Shown here: positions 13,562 to 21,418 of the stretch, piece by piece | Layout: each line of letters begins with the position of its first letter | How positions within the stretch are numbered: the first letter of the stretch is position 1 | Assembly (NCBI GenBank): GCA_965226285.1 | Contig: CBDDCQ010000006.1 | Coordinates: forward strand, 682,001 to 746,000 | Direction: 5' to 3' | Source: CBDDCQ01 sp965226285 | Lineage (GTDB): Bacteria; Bacteroidota; Bacteroidia; Flavobacteriales; Ichthyobacteriaceae | DNA: 64,000 nucleotides | Notes under the pieces: model-generated | Seen by the model: only the letters and a program-made list of their open reading frames with translations | The model's database searches: none | Told to the model about the DNA's origin: nothing | Position numbers and translations under genes: made by a program

Positions 13562-13827
13562 ATTATATTATCGTTATACTCGTGTTTTTAATCAATTATC
13601 TCATTTGGAAATATCTACTAAACAGTGTTATTCGAAGAATATTTGAATATAAGGCACTATTTAGAAATTTTCTTATTATTACTATATCCTTGTTATTACC
13701 TTATACTTTATCTTTGTTTATAGTTGTTGACTTCTTTAAATTTTCCATATCAATATATGGGACACCTATAATTTTGTCTATTTCAATATTATCAATAATA
13801 ATGTTTAAAAATTTAAAAAATGAATAA
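13558..13827 (+). CDS. Small membrane protein, possible immunity protein 2
   Basis: 89 residues and about three membrane helices. Its N-terminus (MNYIIVILVFLINYLIWKYL) is a close copy of the preceding gene's, followed by a diverged middle and a shared FKNLK-type tail. Duplicated immunity genes are common in bacteriocin loci, but the role here is inferred from context only. Confidence 0.6.
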   Translation: MNYIIVILVFLINYLIWKYLLNSVIRRIFEYKALFRNFLIITISLLLPYTLSLFIVVDFFKFSISIYGTPIILSISILSIIMFKNLKNE

Positions 13828-14359
13828 ATATAAGGAGATTTATGAATCAATATTTACGGCAGGAATAATATGTGGATTTGCAACTTTTGTTTTAAATTTC
13901 ATAACAATTTCATATTGGCAAAGAGATGGTTTTGATTTTTTAGAAATTGCCCTAATGACTATAATGGCAGGTTTATTTTTATTTATTTCAATTCTACCAT
14001 CAAATACATACTTTTTGAATAAAGGTATTAGAAACGCTATAAAAGCGGATTCATTCGTGATTAAAAGAATTTACCAAGTGCTATTGTCTTTAATCATTGC
14101 AATGATAGTATTTCTAATATTAGATGCAATATTTTTCATTATTGATGATTCAATATCTCAAGATTATGCCAATATGCTTAAAGAGATGGCCGAACGGAAT
14201 GGCGATACACTTCCTGGCTTTGATGATTTTGCGAGTTTACCTTTCGGTATACAAAACGCAATATTGACTTTTATCATAGGGTTACTTGGCTCATTAGTTT
14301 CTTTAGCTTTTGTGAAAAAGGACGGAGAACTCTTTAAAAATGAAAACAGTTGGAATTGA
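13820..14359 (+). CDS. Four-helix membrane protein of unknown function
   Basis: 179 residues with four hydrophobic helices (near 12-32, 45-60, 88-110 and 148-168) and an acidic loop (EMAERNGDTLPGFDDF). It overlaps the previous gene by 8 bases and is the last gene of cassette A. Its stop lies 7 bases before the attC. No family recognised; a further immunity or transport role is possible. Confidence 0.6.
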   Translation: MNKYKEIYESIFTAGIICGFATFVLNFITISYWQRDGFDFLEIALMTIMAGLFLFISILPSNTYFLNKGIRNAIKADSFVIKRIYQVLLSLIIAMIVFLILDAIFFIIDDSISQDYANMLKEMAERNGDTLPGFDDFASLPFGIQNAILTFIIGLLGSLVSLAFVKKDGELFKNENSWN

Positions 14360-14365
14360 CAATAC

Positions 14366-14500
14366 TGCAGGCAACATTGTATAAGCGATAATGCGGGTTA
14401 AAGTGCTAAATTTAAACGTATTGAACATTAACAAATATAGTGGTAAGCCGAAAGTGAAGTGCATTTAATCCCGCACTACGCTTATACTTGACCGTTGGGC
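14366..14500 (+). other. attC-like site A (end of cassette A)
   Basis: Starts TGCAGGCAAC, the exact reverse complement of GTTGCCTGCA at the start of cassette A (11034). It then runs ATTGTATAAGCG...CGCTTATACTTGACC-G|TTGGGC, with the stem GTATAAGCG/CGCTTATAC. The central loop has GCCGAAAGT, shared in form with sites B, C, D and F. 135 bp. Confidence 0.88.
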
Positions 14501-14539
14501 ATAATTAATCGATACTAACCTAAAAATAGATATATCACA

Positions 14540-14758
14540 ATGAAAACACTTATTACATTAATTGCAGGGGTTCTATTCTCATTTAATTCTTTTAGCCAGA
14601 CTATCACAATAAAGAGAAATACAACGACTACATGGACTGAAACAAACGTACCTAAAGCACTTGATACACTAATCTTAGAAACAAATTCAACTCTTATTTT
14701 GAAAACAAATGTGAATCTTGTTGTTGGAGTGCTTAAGATGAGAAAAAGATTCAAATAA
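14540..14758 (+). CDS. Short secreted protein, probably truncated (first gene of cassette X)
   Basis: 72 residues: a cleavable signal peptide (MKTLITLIAGVLFSFNSFSQ) and a threonine-rich beta-type tail. It begins 46 bases after the GTT of attC A, the normal place for a cassette gene. No attC follows before the next host gene at 14,939, so the 3' part of this cassette seems lost. 14,759-14,938 holds no recognisable gene. Confidence 0.45.
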   Translation: MKTLITLIAGVLFSFNSFSQTITIKRNTTTTWTETNVPKALDTLILETNSTLILKTNVNLVVGVLKMRKRFK

Positions 14759-14938
14759 ATATTCAGGCTAAAGCATTAAAAAAATATAATTGAAAAATGA
14801 TTGAACCAAATTTATATTTTAATTCACCGCATCTTGTAAAGGAATAGGTTTAAAGTTAAAGACCATGAATATATATTAAATACTATTTTTAGGAGAGTGC
14901 TGAAATATTACGACTAATATTTTTATCTGAAATATTAA

Positions 14939-15706
14939 TTATTTTCCGAATTTTCGAAGTTTTATATGGGTTAGTATTTTTTTGGTATATAGTGGAAAAT
15001 CAGCATTTTGAATCCATCCAAAATATCCTGAATCTTTCTCTAAAACTTTTTCAACTTCTTGTCCTTTATATTTTCCAAAAGAAAATATTTCTTTTTCTTG
15101 TTCATTGTAATGTATGAACCCAGCTAAATCGGCATGTTTAAATCTTTTAGAGAATTTGCTCAAATGTTTTACATTATTTTCAAGTTCATCATATCTTTCT
15201 ATTTGAGATTTTAGTATTTCATAAGTAGCCGTAGTATCAGCCTTAGCAGAGTGCGCATTTTCCAAATCTTTGCCGCAGTAGAATTGGTAGGCAGCTGATA
15301 AGGTGCGTTGTTCCATTTTATGGAATATATTTTGTACATCTATGGCGACTCTATTTTTCATATTAAAATCTATACCTACTCTCAAAAATTCTTCGGCAAG
15401 TAAAGGAATATCAAATTTATTAGAGTTATATCCTGCTAAATCAGAATCTTTTATCATTTGATGTATTTCATTTGCAAGCTCTTTAAATGTAGGTTCATGT
15501 GCTATTTTTTCATCTGTGATGCCATGTATATCAGCGACTTCTTTTGGTATGGGTATGGTAGGATTTACTAACCATGTTTTACTTTCTCTATTTGCATTAG
15601 GGAATATTTTGAGGATAGATATTTCTACTATTCTATCTGAAGTAATAGAGATACCCGTAGTTTCTAAGTCAAAAAAACAAAGGGGTTTATTGAGTTTTAT
15701 TTCCAT
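14939..15706 (-). CDS. DEDDh 3'-5' exonuclease (DNA polymerase III epsilon-like)
   Basis: 255 residues. The exonuclease domain has motif I FFDLETTGI (D13, E15), motif II around YNSNKFDIPLLAEEF, and motif III NAHSAKADTTATYEIL, giving the H and D of DEDDh. The C-terminal 60 residues (FSFGKYKGQEVEKV) look like the small DUF3820-type domain found after such exonucleases in Bacteroidota. Role: proofreading or DNA/RNA 3' trimming. It begins 2 bases after the butyrate kinase stop, so it is probably in one operon with 15,708-18,179. Confidence 0.9.
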   Translation of the reverse strand: MEIKLNKPLCFFDLETTGISITSDRIVEISILKIFPNANRESKTWLVNPTIPIPKEVADIHGITDEKIAHEPTFKELANEIHQMIKDSDLAGYNSNKFDIPLLAEEFLRVGIDFNMKNRVAIDVQNIFHKMEQRTLSAAYQFYCGKDLENAHSAKADTTATYEILKSQIERYDELENNVKHLSKFSKRFKHADLAGFIHYNEQEKEIFSFGKYKGQEVEKVLEKDSGYFGWIQNADFPLYTKKILTHIKLRKFGK

Positions 15707-15707
15707 A

Positions 15708-16769
15708 TTAGTATATATTTATCGTTGCCTTGTTCCTTAAAATATTATAGGCGTTTTCTGCTAAAGTTTTCATTTCATCTTCACCCGGATAGATTTTTAT
15801 AGGTGCTAAAAAATGGACATTTGAAGTGATAAAATCTGTAAGAAATTTACTATATGCCATTCCTCCTGTAAGGATGATGGCATCTATATTTCCCTTTAAT
15901 ACTACTGCCATAGCTCCTATTTCTTTGGCAATTTGGTAACCCATAGCTTTATATACTTCTTTGGTTTTTTTATCTCCTCTTTTTATACTCTTTTCAATTT
16001 TTTTAGCATCGTTCGTACCTAAGTAAGAATACAATCCTCCTTTGCCCACTATCATTTTTAACATTTCTTCTCGAGTATATTTTCTACTAAAAGCCATTCG
16101 AATTACTTCACCCATAGGCAGTGTACCACTTCTTTCAGGAGAAAAAGGTCCGTCTCCATCTAATGCTTGATTAGTATCTATAGCTTTGCCTTTTTTATGA
16201 GCAGTTACTGATATACCTCCCCCCATATGTACAATTATTAAATTTAGCTGATTGTAGGATTTATTTTGACTCTTGGCATAGGTATGTGCTACAGATTTTT
16301 GGTTTAAGGCATGGAATATAGATTTTCGTTTGAATAGTGCGTGTCCTGAAAATCTTGCAATGTCTTCTAATTCATCTACTACTACCGGATTAGCTATATA
16401 AGATTTAATATCGTTTTGTGTAGCTAACTCATAGGCGATCATAGCTCCTAGATTAGAGGCATGAAAAGTAGCTTTTTCTAGATCTTTAAGCATAGAAGGA
16501 TTGATTTCATATACTCCAGAAGAAATAGGCTTTACCAGTCCTCCCCTACTCATAATGATTGCTAAGTCACTTATCCGAAAACCATTTTTTTCGAGTTCTT
16601 GTAATATGATGTACTTACGAAACGCTTGGTGCTGTTCTATATTTTTGAGTCTGTTTAACTCTTCTACAGAATGAGATAAATTGAGTTTAAGCATTTCTGT
16701 ACGTCTTCTGTAAACAGATATTTTAGTAGAAGTAGAACCGGGATTAATAATTAATATATTATCTGTCAT
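15708..16769 (-). CDS. buk: Butyrate kinase
   Basis: 353 residues, the usual size. The ATP-binding start is ILIINPGSTSTKISVY and the acetokinase-family signatures are IIVHMGGGISVTAH and AIILTGGMAYS. It converts butyryl-phosphate and ADP to butyrate and ATP (or the reverse), and in Bacteroidota may act on branched acyl phosphates. The NPGSTSTK form favours butyrate kinase over acetate kinase. It lies between dut and the exonuclease on the same strand. Confidence 0.92.
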   Translation of the reverse strand: MTDNILIINPGSTSTKISVYRRRTEMLKLNLSHSVEELNRLKNIEQHQAFRKYIILQELEKNGFRISDLAIIMSRGGLVKPISSGVYEINPSMLKDLEKATFHASNLGAMIAYELATQNDIKSYIANPVVVDELEDIARFSGHALFKRKSIFHALNQKSVAHTYAKSQNKSYNQLNLIIVHMGGGISVTAHKKGKAIDTNQALDGDGPFSPERSGTLPMGEVIRMAFSRKYTREEMLKMIVGKGGLYSYLGTNDAKKIEKSIKRGDKKTKEVYKAMGYQIAKEIGAMAVVLKGNIDAIILTGGMAYSKFLTDFITSNVHFLAPIKIYPGEDEMKTLAENAYNILRNKATINIY

Positions 16770-16794
16770 TATTTTAAAACAACGTATTTTCTAT

Positions 16795-17229
16795 TTATTT
16801 TTTTCCAGTACTTCCAAATCCTCTTGCTCCTCTGTCCGTTTTGCTAAGGGTTTCTACTGGTTGCCACTCTACTTGTTCATATTTAGCAACGACCATCTGG
16901 GCTATTCTCTCTCCATCTTTTATAGTAAACTTATCATTGGATAAATTTACCATAATTACACCTATTTCACCTCTGTAATCTGCATCTATAGTACCCGGAG
17001 AATTTATTAGTGAAATGCCATATTTAGCAGCTAGTCCACTACGAGGTCTTATTTGCGCTTCACTGCCAGCGGGAAGTTCTATAAATAAGCCTGTTTTTAC
17101 AATAGTTCTCTCGAGAGGTTCAAGTACTATAGGGTGCTCTATATTGGCTTTCAAATCCATACCAGACGAATGAATAGTTTCATATTTTGGCAAAGGATGT
17201 TTAGATTTATTAATGACTCTTATTTTCAT
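16795..17229 (-). CDS. dut: dUTP diphosphatase
   Basis: 144 residues with the five trimeric dUTPase motifs: SSGMDLKA, RPRSGLAAKYG, INSPGTIDADYRGE, ERIAQMVV and the C-terminal RGARGFGSTG arm. It hydrolyses dUTP to dUMP, preventing uracil in DNA and feeding dTMP synthesis. It begins 9 bases after the dehydrogenase stop. Confidence 0.97.
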   Translation of the reverse strand: MKIRVINKSKHPLPKYETIHSSGMDLKANIEHPIVLEPLERTIVKTGLFIELPAGSEAQIRPRSGLAAKYGISLINSPGTIDADYRGEIGVIMVNLSNDKFTIKDGERIAQMVVAKYEQVEWQPVETLSKTDRGARGFGSTGKK

Positions 17230-17237
17230 CAGAATAT

Positions 17238-18179
17238 TTATTTTAGGTCAAATTCATATTTTATTTTATCTACTATAGTTCGAGCCATTTTAATATTAGA
17301 TTCTTTTGTCAATCCTGCAACATGAGGACTTAAAATTACTTTATCTGATTTTATCAAATATTCCATTTCGTTAGACAAATTATCTAAATATAATTGTTCA
17401 AAAGACGTTTTTTCATATTCCAGTACATCTAAGCAAGCACCAAGTATTTTACATTGTTTTAAACCCTTTACTAGTGCTTTGGTATCTACAATTTTTCCTC
17501 TAGCAGTGTTGATAAGATAAAAAGGGTTTTTAAATTTACAAATAAATTTGTAATTAAACATTTTTAAGGTTTTATTTGTAAGTGGTGTGTGAATACTTAA
17601 AATTTGAGTTTTTTTAAAGATAGTTTCTAAATCTACTTGTTTGGCAAATTCATCTGAAAGGATAGGTTTAATATCATAAGCTAAAACCTCTACACTAAAA
17701 CCTGAAATTTTACGGGCAAAAGATTTTCCGGTATTACCATAGCCTATAATACCCACCGTTTTTCCTGTGAGTTCTATACCTCTATTCTCTTCTCTCATCC
17801 ATTTTCCCAATTTTATTTCTGCATTGGCTTTGCCTAAATGATTAAATAGAGATAATAACATGCCCAAACTATGTTCACCTACGGCATCTCTATTTCCTTC
17901 GGGAGCATTCATGCATGTGATACCTTTTTGGTTCGCATAATCTACATCTATATTTTCTAAGCCTGCACCCACTCGTGCTATGAACTTAATAGTAGTACAT
18001 CGATCTAAAAAATCTTTGTCTATGGAGAATCTGCTTCTGATGATAAGACCATCATATAAGTTTAATTTGCGTTGTATTTTATCCTTATTTGAAGTGTCAT
18101 CAATAGAACAGGTACATCCTAAGTATTCTAGCTCCCTTTGTAATATAATATGCGCAGTATCTAAAAATAGAATGTTCAA
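17238..18179 (-). CDS. D-2-hydroxyacid dehydrogenase, likely D-3-phosphoglycerate dehydrogenase
   Basis: 313 residues. The NAD-binding Rossmann motif is TVGIIGYGNTGKSFA. The substrate-site segments are RVGAGLENID and NTARGKIVD, and the catalytic His is in LSPHVAGLT. It lacks the C-terminal ACT regulatory domain of E. coli SerA, as many Bacteroidota short forms do. It probably performs the first step of serine synthesis, though other 2-hydroxyacids cannot be excluded. It is the first gene of the four-gene minus-strand run. Confidence 0.85.
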   Translation of the reverse strand: MNILFLDTAHIILQRELEYLGCTCSIDDTSNKDKIQRKLNLYDGLIIRSRFSIDKDFLDRCTTIKFIARVGAGLENIDVDYANQKGITCMNAPEGNRDAVGEHSLGMLLSLFNHLGKANAEIKLGKWMREENRGIELTGKTVGIIGYGNTGKSFARKISGFSVEVLAYDIKPILSDEFAKQVDLETIFKKTQILSIHTPLTNKTLKMFNYKFICKFKNPFYLINTARGKIVDTKALVKGLKQCKILGACLDVLEYEKTSFEQLYLDNLSNEMEYLIKSDKVILSPHVAGLTKESNIKMARTIVDKIKYEFDLK

Positions 18180-18275
18180 CTTTAAAAAACTTTTATTGCA
18201 GTATCACCAAATAAATTGACAAAGATATAATTATTAAGTTATTTAAAAAATAATTTATTTTTATGGTTATAAAAG

Positions 18276-18441
18276 GTAGATTCAACTTACAAGTGCAACA
18301 TTGTTTAATTTTGATTTTTTTCTACAAATTTATAAAATAATTGGAAAGGTTTTACATAATTTATTCCCTTTCATTAGGTCTGTTGTTTATCTTGATTTGA
18401 ATATTTTTCACTAAATGTTGCACTTAATAATTGAATTTACA
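18276..18441 (+). mobile_element. IS30-derived MITE, copy 1
   Basis: 166 bp. The left end GTAGATTCAACTTACAAGTG and right end CACTTAATAATTGAATTTAC are imperfect inverted repeats shared with the two IS30 copies (31879, 60276). The interior keeps the last ~120 bases of the transposase gene end and then jumps to the right terminus, so about 880 bp are missing. It lies 54 bases upstream of the recombinase start, as in the other two head blocks. Confidence 0.85.
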
Positions 18442-18470
18442 TTTTAACAGTATAAGTCATTAAACAAGGT

Positions 18471-18478
18471 TAGATTTG
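18471..18478 (+). promoter_or_regulatory. -7 box of recombinase gene copy 1
   Basis: TAGATTTG matches TAnnTTTG and lies 17 bases before the ATG. The same box precedes the copies at 23949 and 55463. No clear -33 TTG is seen at the right distance. Confidence 0.5.
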
Positions 18479-18495
18479 TATAAAGTCATTTATCT

Positions 18496-19333
18496 ATGAA
18501 TGTATTACAGACTATTGAAAAGCACATGTTACAGCGAAATTACGCTGAAAGTACTATAAAAACTTATTTAAATTTTTTAAAACAATATGCTAAGTTTTGT
18601 AATCGCAATAATTTGAACCCTAAAACAGATGTTAAGGAGTTTATCCAGTATTTAATTCATCCGAGTTATTCTATAAGTGCCCAAAATCAAGCAATTAATT
18701 CGATAAAATATTATTGGGAAAATATTTTACATAAGCATAAGGAATTTATACAAATTGATCGACCAATGAAGCAGAAGAAACTTACGAAGGTGTTAAGTTT
18801 AAAAGAAATTCAACTCATTTTTAATACTTGTAAAAACTTAAAGCATTTATTAATTTTAAAAGTTATTTATGCTTGTGGATTAAGAATAAGTGAGGTTTTA
18901 AATTTGGAATTAAAGTATATTGATACTAGTAGAAAAAATATAAAAATAGTACAGTCCAAAGAAAGAAAAGACCGGTTTGTACCTACTTGCTGAAGAATTA
19001 TTAGATGAAATTAGTATTTATTGTAAGACATATAATCCTTTAAAATATTTATTTGAAGGGCAAAAATCTACTATAACCCAACCAATAAAGTATTCGAGTA
19101 CTAGTGTTCAAAAAGTGTTGAAGCGTTTAATAGACGAGGTGGGTATTAAAAGACATATAACTCCGCATACACTAAGACATAGTTATGCTACTCATTTATA
19201 TGAGCGTGGTGTTAATTTGAGAAGTATTCAATTTTTATTAGGTCATGGAAGCAGTAAAACTACTGAGATATATACTCATGTAAGTAATCAGCACATTACT
19301 AAAACGCCTAGTCCTTTAAGTTTTTTAAAATAA
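18496..19333 (+). pseudogene. Integron-like tyrosine recombinase, copy 1 (frameshifted)
   Basis: Two frames (18496-18993 and 18977-19333) together give about 279 residues. The N-terminal SAM-like DNA-binding domain is at residues 1-90 and the catalytic domain follows. All active residues are visible: Arg in ACGLRISEV, Lys in SKERKDR, His-x-x-Arg in HTLRHSYA, His in LLGHGS, and Tyr in IYTHV. The break is one extra base in GTACCTACTTGCTGAA (about 18,976-18,991); dropping it gives VPLAEELL. The end THVSNQHITKTPSPL recalls the IntI end THV...SPL. I do not see the extra IntI-specific helix region before the HxxR box. Next to it lie a promoter and attI, so I assign it as the cassette integrase. Confidence 0.8.
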
Positions 19334-19336
19334 CAC

Positions 19337-19366
19337 TTGTTTTAAATGTAACTTTTATTATATTTG
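19337..19366 (+). promoter_or_regulatory. Cassette promoter (Pc-like), copy 1
   Basis: TTG (19337-19339), a 19-base spacer, then TATATTTG (19359-19366) is an exact Bacteroidota -33/-7 arrangement. It points out of the recombinase gene towards attI and the cassettes, 90 bases before the insertion point, so it can drive the first cassette. Confidence 0.7.
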
Positions 19367-19430
19367 AACAATCAGACTAAAAAATAAACAAAACAAATAA
19401 TAAAAACATCAAACTATAAGGAATATAAAC

Positions 19431-19457
19431 GGAACTTTGTCTGTTTATACAGTAGTT
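19431..19457 (+). other. attI-like insertion site, copy 1
   Basis: The 27-base segment GGAACTTTGTC...TACAGTAGTT is identical in all three head blocks. Sequence conservation stops exactly after GTT; here the next bases are GGCAAC, the start of cassette B. This is what site-specific insertion at G|TT predicts. Confidence 0.85.
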
Positions 19458-19606
19458 GGCAACAAGTCTTGAAAAACAACAACGGTCAAAAAAGGGCTGA
19501 CCACCCAAGCGTGACAGACAAAAAGGGAAAGAAATTGTTAGTGCCATTCACGATTTCTGAACCTCATCTTTAACTTTGAATGGCATAAACTTAAAATTAA
19601 TTTATT

Positions 19607-19831
19607 ATGAAAACTTTAGATTTAAATCAAATGGAAAATTATGAAGGTGGTGGATGTGGTAAAGCAGGTGCAGTAATGGGAATTGCTTCAGGAATATTAG
19701 CTATTGTAGCTTTATCCAACCCTATTACTGGACTGATTGGAGGTCTTGCTGCTGCTTATGGAGCCTCGTTTGGGATAGCAGGAATTGGATGTGGTATTGC
19801 AGAATTTTGGGATAGAAGGAAAATGCAATAA
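19607..19831 (+). CDS. Double-glycine leader bacteriocin precursor
   Basis: 74 residues. The leader MKTLDLNQMENYEGG ends in Gly-Gly, the cut site for C39 peptidase exporters. The mature part is about 59 residues, glycine/alanine rich and hydrophobic with two cysteines (GCGKAGAVMG and GIGCGIAEF), as in small membrane-active bacteriocins. The exporter with a C39 peptidase domain is encoded in the same cassette (21411). It is the first gene after attI copy 1. Confidence 0.8.
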   Translation: MKTLDLNQMENYEGGGCGKAGAVMGIASGILAIVALSNPITGLIGGLAAAYGASFGIAGIGCGIAEFWDRRKMQ

Positions 19832-19833
19832 TT

Positions 19834-20268
19834 ATGACCAATAAATTTGCGATTTTAGTTAACCTATATGTAGTACCGCTATTAGCGGTTCTACTTGGTT
19901 TAAATAGTATTAGAGTTGGTACAGGAATTATAATTTTGGATATAATTATTTATCATATAAATCTTTTTCTATCTTATTGTTTAGTTTATTTTTTTTCTAA
20001 TTTTTACAATAAAAAAGGAGAAAGATATTTTTCAATCATCATCTATATCTTATTAATAACTTTGTATACATACAAAATAAACGTTATACTACTAATACCT
20101 TTAGTAATAATTTTTACTCATCTACTACTTAAAACACCACAAAGTAATGAGGAAATAGATTTAGATAAATCAATTTTATCGTTTATATTTAAAAGTTTAC
20201 CAAATAAAAATCGTGTTGTTTTAGTATTCTACTTTTTTATTGCAACATTAATAATATTATTGTTTTAA
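19834..20268 (+). CDS. Membrane protein of the bacteriocin cassette
   Basis: 144 residues with about four hydrophobic helices. It begins 2 bases after the bacteriocin gene stop and ends at the ATG of the next gene. Likely an immunity or processing protein from its position; no family recognised. Confidence 0.6.
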   Translation: MTNKFAILVNLYVVPLLAVLLGLNSIRVGTGIIILDIIIYHINLFLSYCLVYFFSNFYNKKGERYFSIIIYILLITLYTYKINVILLIPLVIIFTHLLLKTPQSNEEIDLDKSILSFIFKSLPNKNRVVLVFYFFIATLIILLF

Positions 20269-20888
20269 TGAGAAATTTTGTGCTTTTAACAATCTTGTTA
20301 ATATTGTTTGAATGGTTATCAAGATACATTTTAAAAACAGACTTGTTATTTGTCGATTCTTTATCAAGCGAATTAACCAAAAAACAAATATTAGAATTTT
20401 TAGATTTCAAAGAGAAATGGATTTGGTTAGGTTACGTTATCAAACCATTAATATTCATATTAAAAATCTCAATCATATCAGCAATATTGGATGCAGGTTG
20501 TTTCTTTTTTGGAAAAGAAATCAAATATAAAAAACTCTTTAACATCGTAGTTAAAGCAGAGTTTATCTTTTTGTTAGTGATTGTATTTAAAACCGCTTGG
20601 TTTTACCTATTTCAAACCAACTATAATTTAGAAGATTTACAATACTTCTATCCATTATCAGCTTTGAATATTATAGGTTATGAGGGTTTACAACCGTGGT
20701 TTATATATCCGTTTCAAGTTCTTAACTTATTTGAGTTGGCTTATTGGGTTATTCTAGCCTATTTGATAGGTAAAGAAATTAATGATACAGAATCAACAAA
20801 AGGTTTACAAATAGTGGCAAGCAGTTATGGAGTTAGCCTTTTAATTTGGGTAGTTGGTGTTATGTTCTTTACCTTAAATATGAGTTAA
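20268..20888 (+). CDS. Multi-helix membrane protein of the bacteriocin cassette
   Basis: 206 residues with five or six helices and an aromatic-rich loop (YFYPLSALNIIGYEGLQPW). It overlaps the previous stop by one base. Such proteins of about 200 residues are common beside GG-peptide exporters in Bacteroidota; the function is not established from the sequence. Confidence 0.55.
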   Translation: MRNFVLLTILLILFEWLSRYILKTDLLFVDSLSSELTKKQILEFLDFKEKWIWLGYVIKPLIFILKISIISAILDAGCFFFGKEIKYKKLFNIVVKAEFIFLLVIVFKTAWFYLFQTNYNLEDLQYFYPLSALNIIGYEGLQPWFIYPFQVLNLFELAYWVILAYLIGKEINDTESTKGLQIVASSYGVSLLIWVVGVMFFTLNMS

Positions 20889-20890
20889 TT

Positions 20891-21418
20891 ATGAAGAAAA
20901 AAACAATTTTAATTATAGTTGTAATTGCTGTTTTTGGTTTACTATCTTATTTAGGTTACAATGTTATTTCAAAAACCAAAGAAAAAAATCAAATTGCAAA
21001 GCAATTAGAGATAATTCCAGAGTTTGAATTTTTAACTTTAAATCAAAAACCATTTACCAAAGCAAACCTAAAACCAAACTTAAATACCATTTTCATCTAC
21101 TTTAATAGTGAGTGCGATTTCTGCCAACACGAAGCCCAAAGTATTAGCGAAAATTTAGACAGCTTTAAAAATGTGCAATTCATTTTCGTATCTACAGAAC
21201 CTATCAAAATTATCAAAAAATTTTTAGAACAATACAACTTAAACAACAAACAAAACATTACATTTTTATATGATAACCTTTATACTTTTTCTAGTCGATT
21301 TGATGCTACATCAATTCCTTATGTCCTAATCTACGACCAAAATCAAAAACTCATCAAAAAACACAAAGGGCAACTCAACGCCAAAGGCATTTTAAGAGTA
21401 TTACAACAAAATGACTAA
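20891..21418 (+). CDS. Membrane-anchored thioredoxin-like protein
   Basis: 175 residues from the ATG at 20891. One N-terminal membrane helix (KTILIIVVIAVFGLLSYLG) anchors a TlpA/AhpC-type thioredoxin domain in the periplasm. The active CxxC is in SECDFCQHE and the cis-Pro loop is ATSIPYVLIYD. It probably forms or reduces the disulfide of the two-cysteine bacteriocin, or supports export. It overlaps the exporter gene by 8 bases. An earlier in-frame ATG at 20846 lies inside the previous gene and is less likely. Confidence 0.8.
   Translation: MKKKTILIIVVIAVFGLLSYLGYNVISKTKEKNQIAKQLEIIPEFEFLTLNQKPFTKANLKPNLNTIFIYFNSECDFCQHEAQSISENLDSFKNVQFIFVSTEPIKIIKKFLEQYNLNNKQNITFLYDNLYTFSSRFDATSIPYVLIYDQNQKLIKKHKGQLNAKGILRVLQQND

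Noticed and set aside
19436..19606. An extra small gene or RNA between attI copy 1 and the bacteriocin gene
   Set aside because: No frame with a plausible start and no hairpin with a T-tract was seen; it reads as the cassette leader.
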